Positions 51,177 to 59,500 of a DNA stretch of 64,000 bases are shown piece after piece. Under the pieces are notes generated by a model. That model saw only the letters and a program-made list of their open reading frames with translations. It searched no databases and had not been told where the DNA came from. The position numbers and the translations under genes are program-made. This DNA comes from Mongoliitalea lutea (GTDB lineage: Bacteria; Bacteroidota; Bacteroidia; Cytophagales; Cyclobacteriaceae), in NCBI RefSeq assembly GCF_014652135.1, contig NZ_BMYF01000003.1, forward strand, positions 209,824 to 273,823. Direction: 5' to 3'. Each line of letters starts with the position of its first letter. Position 1 is the first letter of the stretch.

Positions 51177-51389
51177 ATGGACCCACAGATTTTAAAAGAC
51201 TTAGTAAAAGAGCGTATGCCATTTGGAAAGTACAAAGGCAAAATATTAGCTGATATTCCAGAGTATTATTTGGTATGGTTTCATAGACAAGGATTTCCTC
51301 CTGGAAAATTAGGAATGTATTTACATACGTTATATGAAATTCGACTCAACGGTTTAGAAGATATTTTAACAGAACTAAGGAAACGATAA
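51177..51389 (+). CDS. DUF3820 small protein
   Basis: A 70-residue DUF3820 protein, the core being MPFGKYKGKILADIPEYYL then VWFHRQG. The family is also called putative quorum-sensing-regulated virulence factor, but the motif (FGKYKGxxxxDIPxxYLxW) also occurs in exonuclease-linked proteins, and its role is open. The ATG at 51177 lies one base beyond the GGT stop (TGATATG), giving translational coupling. A longer frame from 51117 overlaps ggt and adds no homology. Confidence 0.85.
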   Translation: MDPQILKDLVKERMPFGKYKGKILADIPEYYLVWFHRQGFPPGKLGMYLHTLYEIRLNGLEDILTELRKR

Positions 51390-51410
51390 TGATAGTATTG
51401 ATCTATAATC

Positions 51411-52100
51411 CTATTTTGAATTTAATGAACTAAAAAACACCTTTTCATGAATCTCGGAGTTTTTAACAATATCTCTGTACCATTTTTCTTTTAGTAGCTG
51501 TTTTTCATCTTCATTGAGGTGGAAATTTTGAATAGTTGATTGGCTTTGCACTTTTCTAATCAGATCAAACAGAAAAATGGAGACTGCTACGGATATATTG
51601 AAGCTCTCGGTAAAACCCATCATGGGAATATGCACCAATTTATCTGCCATAGCTTTTACTTCGTCGGATACTCCTGCATGTTCATTCCCAAAGACCAAGG
51701 CTATTTTTTGAGACACATTTAATTCATGAATGGAAATACTACCCGAATCAGGGCTTGTAGCGATGATTTGATAACCTTCTGAACGCAGTTGTTCAAAACA
51801 ATTGCTTACACCCATTCCTGCTTCGTTTGAATACTTATGGATATCCACCCATTGCGCTGCTCCCCTCACCACATAGGGATTGACCTCGTATGAATTTTCT
51901 TTTTCTATGATATGGATATCCTGAATCCCAAAACAGTCTGCTGTTCGCAATACGGCCGAAGCATTATGGGGTTTGTAGATATCCTCCAATACCACCGTAA
52001 AGTATCGGGTTCGCTGCGCAAGCACCTGTTCAATCAGTTGGCGTTTATGTGGCGTCACATATTGGGTGAGGTATTCGAAAAATGTTTGGGGATTGGTCAT
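51411..52100 (-). CDS. TrmH-type RNA 2'-O-ribose methyltransferase
   Basis: SPOUT-fold methyltransferase of 229 residues, similar to tRNA(Gm18) methyltransferase TrmH. The AdoMet-binding knot motifs are LVFGNEHAGVSDEVK and IPMMGFTESFNISVAVSIFLFDLIR. The N-terminal substrate segment is VLEDIYKPHNASAVLRTADCFGI. The ATG at 52100 is chosen; the frame extends to 52193 without homology. tRNA is the likely substrate, but rRNA cannot be excluded. Confidence 0.9.
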   Translation of the reverse strand: MTNPQTFFEYLTQYVTPHKRQLIEQVLAQRTRYFTVVLEDIYKPHNASAVLRTADCFGIQDIHIIEKENSYEVNPYVVRGAAQWVDIHKYSNEAGMGVSNCFEQLRSEGYQIIATSPDSGSISIHELNVSQKIALVFGNEHAGVSDEVKAMADKLVHIPMMGFTESFNISVAVSIFLFDLIRKVQSQSTIQNFHLNEDEKQLLKEKWYRDIVKNSEIHEKVFFSSLNSK

Positions 52101-52187
52101 GTTCGTTGAATTATAAAACCTGTGCAGTTTACAAAAAGATTGCAAAAAAGAAAAAATCCCAGAAATATCATCAACGAGCACGAATCT

Positions 52188-52299
52188 ATTCAACTCCTAC
52201 CGGAGTTGAGATTTCACCAAAATCTAATCCATCCTTGACCCCGAGTTGGCACTCGGGGCTAATAACCTTCGGTAGTTAACTCCTGTCGGAGTTAAGATC
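52188..52299 (+). repeat. Three-hairpin repeat unit, copy 1
   Basis: Contains CAACTCC-TACC-GGAGTTG, then CCCCGAGT-TGGC-ACTCGGGG, then TTAACTCC-TGTC-GGAGTTAA, each a perfect stem with a 4-base loop, separated by A/T-rich linkers and GGCTAATAACCTTCGGTAG. The copy at 52462-52570 has the same order. Confidence 0.9.
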
Positions 52300-52461
52300 T
52301 CGGAACAATGGAGCAAAATAAAAAATGTTTTCTATTTCCTTTCTGCGACTTCTGCGACTTCAGCGCTTTCTGCGAGCCCCAATTGGCGTCAGCCATCCAT
52401 CTGTGTTGATCTGTGAAAATCGATTTAAAATCTGTGTTAAAAACATTATCCAGCTCTAAGA
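52300..52461. repeat. Degenerate intergenic repeat text between unit copies
   Basis: TTCTGCGACTTCTGCGACTT-type 9- to 10-base direct repeats (about 52340-52378) and CATCTGTGTTGATCTGTGAA text. The CAGCGCTTTCTGCGAG element recurs at about 52625-52641. No gene is supported here. Confidence 0.6.
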
Positions 52462-52570
52462 ATTCAACTCCTACCGGAGTTGAGATTTTTCCAAAATACA
52501 ATCCATTCCAGACCCCGAGTTGGCACTCGGGGCTAATAACCTTCGGTAGTTAACTCCTGACGGAGTTAGG
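52462..52570 (+). repeat. Three-hairpin repeat unit, copy 2
   Basis: Same three perfect hairpins as copy 1, with small changes in the linkers and loops (loop TGTC to TGAC in the third hairpin). The two units start 274 bases apart. Confidence 0.9.
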
Positions 52571-52670
52571 GTTCTACATGCGATAGATCAATCCAGAGGT
52601 GATTTTCTGTTTTTTCCGCGCATTCAGCGCTTTCTGCGAGAGAAAATACTTTTTAGTGTCACAATATTTT

Positions 52671-55520
52671 CTACAAATAATCTTTAATAATTTTATTCAC
52701 TCTTCTATCTTCAAAATTTTCAAATTGAGGAAAGAGATATAGATCGGCTTTATACAATTGCTTAGTTCTTAAAGCTCTTTCAAGATAATTATATGCATTA
52801 TCTTTTGAGTTTTTCTTAAAGTTTAAAACGGCTAAAGCATACAGCACTCGGGCATTATTTGGCTCATTTCTTAAAAACAATATTGCTTCACTTTCGTCCA
52901 GGCTATTTTCAAACAATTTCTTTGTTATTGAGAGCGATTCAAATTTATTTTTTTGTCCTCTACCCAAATCAATTCTTTCTAAGGATGTCAAAAAATATCG
53001 AATATCTTCTGGGCTATTCACACTTAAAGATGCTAAAAAGCCATATTCTAAACTATTTTCTGAAAACTCAGAATTCAATCTTACTTGACGTAAATGTTTT
53101 AAAGCTTCAGAGAAATTACCATCTCTATAATAAGCCATTCCTAAATAGTAATTGCAATTATCTTTAAGTTTTTCATTTGTAAGTGCCTGAGTGAAACTAC
53201 TAATGGAATTAGAAAAATATTCTTGAGAATAATTTATCAAGCCCCTTATATAAAACAATTCAGTATTAATTGGATTAATCCGTAAACCCTCCGCTACATA
53301 ATTAGCTGCTTCCTTTTGTTGGCCCAAAGCTAGGTAAGATTTAGCAATCATCAGAACCGGATATTCGTCTCGCCTCGCAATATTTTTTGACTTCATGTAA
53401 TAATCTATAGCTTCATTAAATTGATTATATTTAAAAAAAAGATCTGCTAGGCCTCTATAGCTTTTTTCCAACTCTAAATCATATGCATTAGATACCGTCG
53501 AGGTCCAATTTGCACTATTCATATATCGCTTTTTGGAATCCTCTAATGATTTGATTAACTTAGAAAATAATTGAAACGATTGCTCAAACTTTCCATTTAG
53601 GGAGTAATTTTGGGCAAGTTCATATTGAATTTTAGAATTGTTGGGGTTAGTTGCCAATAATCTTTCTAAAATCGGTATCGCTTCTTGGAAATTTCCATCA
53701 TTTTTTAGCATGATCGACTTCTGAAGTAATGCAGAAATAGAATTATTATTTACTTCTAACGCTTTTTCAACAATTTCCGTAGCAAAATCTAAACTATCCC
53801 TATACATAAAAGTCTCGGCTATTTGCATTGCAAACGAAATTTCTCTTTCGATCTGTTTTTCCAATGCAGATTCATTATCTAATTCCCTAGCTATTTTTAA
53901 ATGCTCAAGCCCTCTTAGAGCATCCGTATTTTTTACAGCCAGCGCATAATAATAATGATATATTGGATTTGCGTACTGTGCTTTGATACACTGACGGAAG
54001 TGGAATTCCGCCTCTTCAAAGTTAACTGCTGTCTCAAGATAAATCTTCCCTAGCTCGAAGTGTCCATCAGGAGCATTTGAATTAATAGTATTGGCCTGTC
54101 CAAAATCCGTAATTGCAGCTTGAACATTTCCATTCAAAAGGTGTCTTCTACCTCTTTCTACATAAAATAAATATTCATTATTATTTTTATCAATTAAATA
54201 GTTGAAGTCTTTAATAGCATTTTTGTAATCACTTAACAAGGTAAAAATTTCTGCTCGCTGAACTCTAGCTCTTACAAATTCTGGTTCTTTTTTCAACAAA
54301 ATATCAAGTGGCTCTAAAATAGGCTTTAATTCCTTAGAATTTCTTGACTGTTCATACATTTTTCGCATGACCAAAGCTACTCCAAGTTCATATTCTATAT
54401 TTTTATTTTTACCCCTAGTTTTCTTTGAAATCTCTTTTACGAGTTTTTTATCTGCTGGCAGAGTCAATAAAAAATCTACATCTTCTTTGGCACGTAGTCT
54501 TGCTTCAAGAAAGTCTAAACTCTTTTGAGCAGCCTTATTATCTTCTAGCATTAAAATCTTTTTATTTCTTCCTATAGCTATTTCGATTTCACCTTTAGCA
54601 TTTGCTGCCATTGCTTGACGAAAATAAAGATTCATTAAATCACTTTTCGTATTCAGGTTTTGAACATCAAATAATCGTTTTGAGCGTCCAAGCATTAAGG
54701 TATTATAAGAGTCATAGCTTTTGATGGCTCGCGCTTGTTCAAAAAGCTGAATAGCATCATCATAACGCTCTTCATTAAATGCCTTTTCTGCATTCCTTAA
54801 AATCGAATAATATTCTTCGTCGTACCCTACTGCTACCAATGGCATTCCCGAATCCGAACCTGTTGACTCCAAATCATTTGACAAACTTAAGATGGGGTTA
54901 TAAGAGGGTAGAATCTCAACCTTGGATGAAGCTAATTGTGTAAATAGATTTGGCTGTACAGCAATGATGCTAGTAATTGTTGCAGCCCATTTACCATTAG
55001 AAGCCCTAAAAACTTCCATTTCAATGGCTCTTTTTAGAGGCTCATAGGTTTTCCCCTCTTTTCCATATGTGCTTTTAAAAATTCTATCCACCGTTGCTAT
55101 TAAAAAATAATGATCTTTAAAATATACATCTGACAATTCAATATTATCAAAACTCACTGAAAAATCACTTGTTTTTACATATTGCAGGTTGAAATTTGAC
55201 AAATAGCTTCCTATTTCAGTATTTCTTCTTCTTGCAATTAAATCAGGATTAAGGTCGTCCTCAATAATGACTTTTTCATTTTTAAAAATTTTATTTCCAT
55301 TGTTGGGATCAAGAGAGTTTTTGATGATTTCCTCTATTTCGGTATCATACATTTGATTGTTGGAAATTAAATTTAGCAAGCCCTCATACTCTTTTACAAT
55401 CAAACGAGCCTTGCTCCTTATTTCTTTAACATCCCTTTCTTCCATGGTTTGCGCTATGGAATCTATTGATGCAAAGTGAAAAGTAAGAAATAAACAACCT
55501 AACAAATAAAACTTCTTCAT
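52671..55520 (-). CDS. Large exported TPR-repeat protein
   Basis: A 949-residue exported protein with signal peptide about 1-23 (ending SIAQ). An N-terminal domain of about 210 residues has a pattern (YLSNFNLQYVKTSDFSVSFD, then a VDRIFKSTYGKEGK strand) similar to the C-terminal domain of the 56286-57671 product. The rest is a continuous superhelix of tetratricopeptide-like repeats (for example NAEKAFNEERYDDAIQLFEQ, YLALGQQKEAANYVAEGLRI, YYRDGNFSEALKHLRQVRLN). It is expected to be a periplasmic scaffold. Last gene of the five-gene operon, starting 13 bases after the previous stop. Confidence 0.85.
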   Translation of the reverse strand: MKKFYLLGCLFLTFHFASIDSIAQTMEERDVKEIRSKARLIVKEYEGLLNLISNNQMYDTEIEEIIKNSLDPNNGNKIFKNEKVIIEDDLNPDLIARRRNTEIGSYLSNFNLQYVKTSDFSVSFDNIELSDVYFKDHYFLIATVDRIFKSTYGKEGKTYEPLKRAIEMEVFRASNGKWAATITSIIAVQPNLFTQLASSKVEILPSYNPILSLSNDLESTGSDSGMPLVAVGYDEEYYSILRNAEKAFNEERYDDAIQLFEQARAIKSYDSYNTLMLGRSKRLFDVQNLNTKSDLMNLYFRQAMAANAKGEIEIAIGRNKKILMLEDNKAAQKSLDFLEARLRAKEDVDFLLTLPADKKLVKEISKKTRGKNKNIEYELGVALVMRKMYEQSRNSKELKPILEPLDILLKKEPEFVRARVQRAEIFTLLSDYKNAIKDFNYLIDKNNNEYLFYVERGRRHLLNGNVQAAITDFGQANTINSNAPDGHFELGKIYLETAVNFEEAEFHFRQCIKAQYANPIYHYYYALAVKNTDALRGLEHLKIARELDNESALEKQIEREISFAMQIAETFMYRDSLDFATEIVEKALEVNNNSISALLQKSIMLKNDGNFQEAIPILERLLATNPNNSKIQYELAQNYSLNGKFEQSFQLFSKLIKSLEDSKKRYMNSANWTSTVSNAYDLELEKSYRGLADLFFKYNQFNEAIDYYMKSKNIARRDEYPVLMIAKSYLALGQQKEAANYVAEGLRINPINTELFYIRGLINYSQEYFSNSISSFTQALTNEKLKDNCNYYLGMAYYRDGNFSEALKHLRQVRLNSEFSENSLEYGFLASLSVNSPEDIRYFLTSLERIDLGRGQKNKFESLSITKKLFENSLDESEAILFLRNEPNNARVLYALAVLNFKKNSKDNAYNYLERALRTKQLYKADLYLFPQFENFEDRRVNKIIKDYL

Positions 55521-55533
55521 AAACTCTTTATTC

Positions 55534-56289
55534 TTAATAAATTTCTGAGATTAACCAACCTGATGGAGTACTTGGAACATCGAAATAAGAAACTAAAAAC
55601 TTAAACTTTTCATCTATGGAGATTCTGTAGTCAATCTTTTTTATTTCCTTAATTTCAAGATTCCCTTCAATAATTTCATGCACGATAATGCTAAAGTTAT
55701 TTAGTTCAAAGTCATTTGCAAACATCCCTTGAATATCATTTCCTTCATTGATTAATTTAAAAAGGTTGGAAAACCGCAAATTGTGATTACTTGGATTGAT
55801 AAATTTACTAGGGTTTTGTTCGATGGTCTTCCATGGAAAAGATGTTGACTTAGCATCAGAAATTACCCATTTCATTGCTCCATTTTCTAAAACTTCTATC
55901 TTTAGAATGAGATCTAGATTGAATTTTTTCTGTTTATAGAAAGCATCCACATTCAATTCGCACTGAATATTGTCTTTACCTAGTTGTAAAAAAAACTCTT
56001 CTTTATAAATCCATTGTATAAAATCCTCCACTAGTAACTGATCTTTTACCTTATCATAATTGACAAGGCTTGACAGAAGCTTAGGCCGAGTTTCTGGAGA
56101 AAACTTATTTTTTACCAAGCTGCCATTTTTTAAAAAGTTAATCTCGTTATTGAATCTATCGACAAAGTCATCAATTTGCTTGACTTTTACAGACCAAACC
56201 TCATCATAAAAGGTATTGCTCAACCCCTGACCAAAAGATTGGTAGGTTTGAGCAACACAAATAACTAGTATCAGTAAGAGACGTTTCAT
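55534..56289 (-). CDS. Exported protein of unknown function
   Basis: A 251-residue exported protein. The ATG at 56289 overlaps the upstream stop as ATGA and gives a signal peptide about 1-21 (ending SFGQ); the longer frame to 56331 does not. The mature part begins FYDEVWSVKVKQIDDFVDRF and continues in alternating helix and strand, with ILKIEVLENGAMKWVISDAK resembling a beta sheet of an NTF2-like or lipocalin-like fold. I do not recognise a family. Translationally coupled fourth gene of the envelope operon. Confidence 0.72.
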   Translation of the reverse strand: MKRLLLILVICVAQTYQSFGQGLSNTFYDEVWSVKVKQIDDFVDRFNNEINFLKNGSLVKNKFSPETRPKLLSSLVNYDKVKDQLLVEDFIQWIYKEEFFLQLGKDNIQCELNVDAFYKQKKFNLDLILKIEVLENGAMKWVISDAKSTSFPWKTIEQNPSKFINPSNHNLRFSNLFKLINEGNDIQGMFANDFELNNFSIIVHEIIEGNLEIKEIKKIDYRISIDEKFKFLVSYFDVPSTPSGWLISEIY

Positions 56290-57671
56290 TTTGTATCTAC
56301 TACACCAATATCCGATAATAATACATCCCAAACCATTTCAATTTGCCCCTGAACTGATTTTTCCATCCCTTTAATAACAACCTCCACATCCTTAGTTGTT
56401 ACATCAGAATAAACGACTTGGTTGTCTTTATAACCTCTAAAAGTTTGTTGAACCGATACGGTACCATAATAATTTCCATCAGGAGCTTTTCTAAAATTGG
56501 AAACATAGTTTATATTCGCCCATTGAATATCAACCCTATCATATTTTAATAACTTCAATCTATTTAAGTAGTCTCTAATCTTTCTTTTCATACTTGATGA
56601 AAATCCGGCTGTAGAAACCTCTACCTGTACGTCCTCACTTACAAACAGCTCTATCGCTAATTCGATTGCCTGATTAGCAGACTCAGGGTACGTTTCCTTA
56701 CTTGCGATGATACCTAGATAACCTGTGAAATCTTCAATCTTTTGAAGTGCCTTATCACTGAATTCATCGAAATCTATATCAGTTAATTCGCTTGGTCGAT
56801 TAGTTGAGGCATTTCGATTGAAATTAGAATTAGCGGTTGTACCATTTATATTTCCACTTTGTACTTGTTGTGGGCTTTGCATAGGCTGCGTAACCTGAAC
56901 ACCTGAATTTTGTCCGCTTTGACTTACATTATCAACAGTAGCAGATGCCGCTCCAGTTGATTGAACCATGACGGTAGCTGATTGTTGTGCAGCCGGAGGA
57001 CTATATCGCTCTTCTGATTGTGCAAGATTATTGCCTCTACTTTCGCTTGCATATGATTGAGTGGAAACACTAGCTGCACTGGTCTGTGGATTGCCTGATA
57101 AATGGGCTGGTCGTCCAGGTGATGAAGAGGCAGCTGAAATACTACTTGGAGCTGTTTCTATCAATGCAATTACTTCAGGTTGCATATGCTCTAAAAAAAC
57201 CCTGATTTCTGGCGCTTTTCTATACAGTGTATGATCTCCATTTTTATTGATGACCATCAGTACTTCATCCAATTTAATCGAGGTTTGCATATTGGATTTT
57301 ATGTTATAAAAGTCAATTTTTTCAGATGTTGTATTGGTAATTGTACCCTCTAATACGTCAACGTATTTGGTTAAAATCACATCATTGGGTAAGGTTTTCT
57401 TTTCCTTAATACTTTCCATTGACATTTTTGGATTTGGAAAAGTCAGGTAATGCCCATTTTCAAATACGATAATTGAAATCTGCTCTGGTTTTAAAACAGT
57501 GGCTTTCGCATTTTTTTTAATTGGCTTAAATGAAACTGATTTCCCATCAATTGCGCTAATCTCAGCCTCAATGATAGCCCCATCTGTAGTGTAAATTGTT
57601 TCTTGGGAAAATACATTGACTACCACAAGCATTTGTAGCAAACATGTAAATACAGCTTGTAAAATTTTCAT
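56286..57671 (-). CDS. Exported protein with repeated small beta modules and Q/S/N-rich linker
   Basis: A 461-residue exported protein with signal peptide about 1-22 (ending VFSQ). Residues about 24-80 and 95-150 are two copies of a small all-beta module with the pattern: charged strand, (L)EGTI or EAEI, I-x-F, K-P-E-Q-I or L-D-E-V, NG (for example TTDGAIIEAEISAIDGKSVS). A 130-residue low-complexity linker rich in Ser, Gln, Asn and Ala follows (about 165-295). The C-terminal domain (about 300-461) has helices, then strands ending RVDIQWANINYVSNF and YYGTVSVQQTFRGYKDN. Unknown family; third gene of the operon. Confidence 0.72.
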   Translation of the reverse strand: MKILQAVFTCLLQMLVVVNVFSQETIYTTDGAIIEAEISAIDGKSVSFKPIKKNAKATVLKPEQISIIVFENGHYLTFPNPKMSMESIKEKKTLPNDVILTKYVDVLEGTITNTTSEKIDFYNIKSNMQTSIKLDEVLMVINKNGDHTLYRKAPEIRVFLEHMQPEVIALIETAPSSISAASSSPGRPAHLSGNPQTSAASVSTQSYASESRGNNLAQSEERYSPPAAQQSATVMVQSTGAASATVDNVSQSGQNSGVQVTQPMQSPQQVQSGNINGTTANSNFNRNASTNRPSELTDIDFDEFSDKALQKIEDFTGYLGIIASKETYPESANQAIELAIELFVSEDVQVEVSTAGFSSSMKRKIRDYLNRLKLLKYDRVDIQWANINYVSNFRKAPDGNYYGTVSVQQTFRGYKDNQVVYSDVTTKDVEVVIKGMEKSVQGQIEMVWDVLLSDIGVVDTK

Positions 57672-57678
57672 ATTTCAG

Positions 57679-58647
57679 TTATTTAATGATTCCAAAATGA
57701 AATTTAAGTTTGATGTCTACCGTCTGTAAAGAATTGAACTCTAACTCAAGGGGGTCTAAATCAGGGAATTTATCTCTATCTAATTTAAATAGAAAACTGT
57801 CAGTGTTTAAACTGTTAAAATTGGCAGTTAACGATAGATAATTCTTATTAGCTCCCACAGGTATTAATTTCCCCAATCCAAACGTATAACCCGACATTGA
57901 TTGGCCTGTTATTTCAGGATTAGATTGTGAAATGCTTATAGTTGAAAATTGAAAACCTCCTGTCAAAATGATATCTTTTTTAGGATAAAGATTTAATTTG
58001 ATAGTAGTGGGACTATTAATTAGGCTTATTCTTTCTCTTGAGGAGGATTCTTCGGATGCCGGAAGATAGGACTGATGACTCATGTAACCTTGAGAAATAG
58101 AAATACCTAAATATTTTATAGGATCAATTGATAGAGCAACTTCTGCTCCAAAACCATAATAAAGTGCCAATCCATCTTTTGCACTAATCCAAGAACTAGG
58201 TCCAAAAATAATCGGAAAAAATCCACCAAAATCAACACCAACCAAGGACCTCCAATCTTGATTGTCTGCTAATCTTTCAAGTAAGCCTGAATCAGCGAAA
58301 GTAGTTTTTGAGCCAGTGGATTTTGACTTGACGCTAGAATCTACCTGTTTAGAAACACCTTTTGATTTTTCTTTACTTCCATTTTCAGAGGGTATCAAAT
58401 CTTCAGGCAATGGATTGTTAAAAACTTCCTCATATCCATTAGAATAGAGTATTTTCCAAATGATTGAAAGACGAATAGTGGTTTTCTCCTGATTGTCTTT
58501 TTCCTGAAAAATAATTTGAAATTCATCTATACTTTTGACAATGCCAATTTTTTTGGTTTTATCCACTAGGTAAACTTCGTCATATGCTGACTGACCAAAA
58601 AGACAAAGAGACAAGAAGAACACAGGTAAAAATAAAATTCTTTTCAT
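57679..58647 (-). CDS. Exported protein: beta module plus outer-membrane-type barrel
   Basis: A 322-residue exported protein, signal peptide about 1-19 (ending LFGQ). Residues about 20-80 resemble the small beta module of the next gene product (DEVYLVDKTKKIGIVKSIDE, ... LYSNGYEEVFNNP). A Ser/Lys/Gly-rich linker follows (about 85-120). The rest alternates amphipathic strands (WRSLVGVDFGGFFPIIFG, ALYYGFGAEVALSIDPIKYL) and ends in IKLKFHFGIIK, as expected for an outer-membrane beta-barrel or similar. Unknown family. It starts 1 base after the stop of the PorT-like gene. Confidence 0.72.
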   Translation of the reverse strand: MKRILFLPVFFLSLCLFGQSAYDEVYLVDKTKKIGIVKSIDEFQIIFQEKDNQEKTTIRLSIIWKILYSNGYEEVFNNPLPEDLIPSENGSKEKSKGVSKQVDSSVKSKSTGSKTTFADSGLLERLADNQDWRSLVGVDFGGFFPIIFGPSSWISAKDGLALYYGFGAEVALSIDPIKYLGISISQGYMSHQSYLPASEESSSRERISLINSPTTIKLNLYPKKDIILTGGFQFSTISISQSNPEITGQSMSGYTFGLGKLIPVGANKNYLSLTANFNSLNTDSFLFKLDRDKFPDLDPLELEFNSLQTVDIKLKFHFGIIK

Positions 58648-58648
58648 A

Positions 58649-59233
58649 TTAAAATAGTTTTATACCAATGCTTACAATAAACTGATTAGGTCTAAAGTCA
58701 CTTTCTACACCCAAAATCTTATCAGCCAATTCACCTGCCCCAGACTCATACTTCAAATCAATAATTAATTTCCAAATATCAAAACCCCCATTGACTTGAA
58801 ATCCTGCGGTGGCATTACTGAATCCAATGGAATTATTGGTCATACCTGTTGAACTATCTGAGGTTACCACGCTGAATATCGGGCCTGCCCCAACCCGAAG
58901 AAATTTGAAAAATCTAAAACCTGCCATAATAGGAAAATCCACTCGATTGGTTTTGTAATCGATAAAGGAAGTAGTTCCATCATCATTGATCAAGGAGCTT
59001 TGGAATTGATTCATTGAATATAAAAGCTCTGGCTGTACATAGAGAAATAAAAAGTCTACCCTTCCAAAAACACCAACATGGGATCCAGACCAGGAAAAAT
59101 CTTTAAATTCTGTTAGTTGCTCATAGCTTTCAATACCTGTGTTGATACCTACTTTTGGTCCAAAATTTAATTGTGCTTTTACTTCAAAAAGGAACAGAAA
59201 AAACACACAACCGAAAATCAAATTAAATTTCAT
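58649..59233 (-). CDS. PorT-like outer-membrane beta-barrel protein
   Basis: A 194-residue protein with a signal peptide (about 1-20, ending EVKAQ). It shows the small outer-membrane barrel pattern of the PorT/OMP_b-brl_2 group: LNFGPKVGINTG at the N-terminus, FLYVQPELLYSM, FLRVGAGPIFS, and a terminal strand NQFIVSIGIKLF with final phenylalanine. First gene of the five-gene operon. A 7-bp inverted repeat (59258-59278) lies just upstream. Confidence 0.8.
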   Translation of the reverse strand: MKFNLIFGCVFFLFLFEVKAQLNFGPKVGINTGIESYEQLTEFKDFSWSGSHVGVFGRVDFLFLYVQPELLYSMNQFQSSLINDDGTTSFIDYKTNRVDFPIMAGFRFFKFLRVGAGPIFSVVTSDSSTGMTNNSIGFSNATAGFQVNGGFDIWKLIIDLKYESGAGELADKILGVESDFRPNQFIVSIGIKLF

Positions 59234-59257
59234 CGTTCACATTTTTAGGCGTAGCAT

Positions 59258-59278
59258 TGCAAAAAAAGTAGTTTTGCA
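59258..59278. promoter_or_regulatory. Inverted repeat upstream of envelope operon
   Basis: TGCAAAA-N7-TTTTGCA, centred about 35 bases upstream of the first start codon of the operon. It may be an operator; its base composition resembles the GCAAAATA dyad near the BlaI-like gene. Confidence 0.35.
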
Positions 59279-59500
59279 GTGTCTACCATTTGTTAAAGAA
59301 TATTGCAATTATGTAAAATTAAAAATTGTAAAAAAGATTTTTAGCAAAAAAAATAGAGACATTTTTAAGGATTTGACAAATCTAACTTTCTACAAACTTT
59401 TTCAACCTTTCTACAAGGTCAACGAAATATTACCCAGCAAAAAAATTATTTTTAGACACCTTTTTAAACAAATAAAAAAGGTTTTCAAACTAAATTATAT

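Noticed and set aside
52188..52570. CRISPR array
   Set aside because: Only two units of about 110 bp with internal hairpins and a spacer-like region of degenerate repeat text; no short regular repeats and no cas genes.
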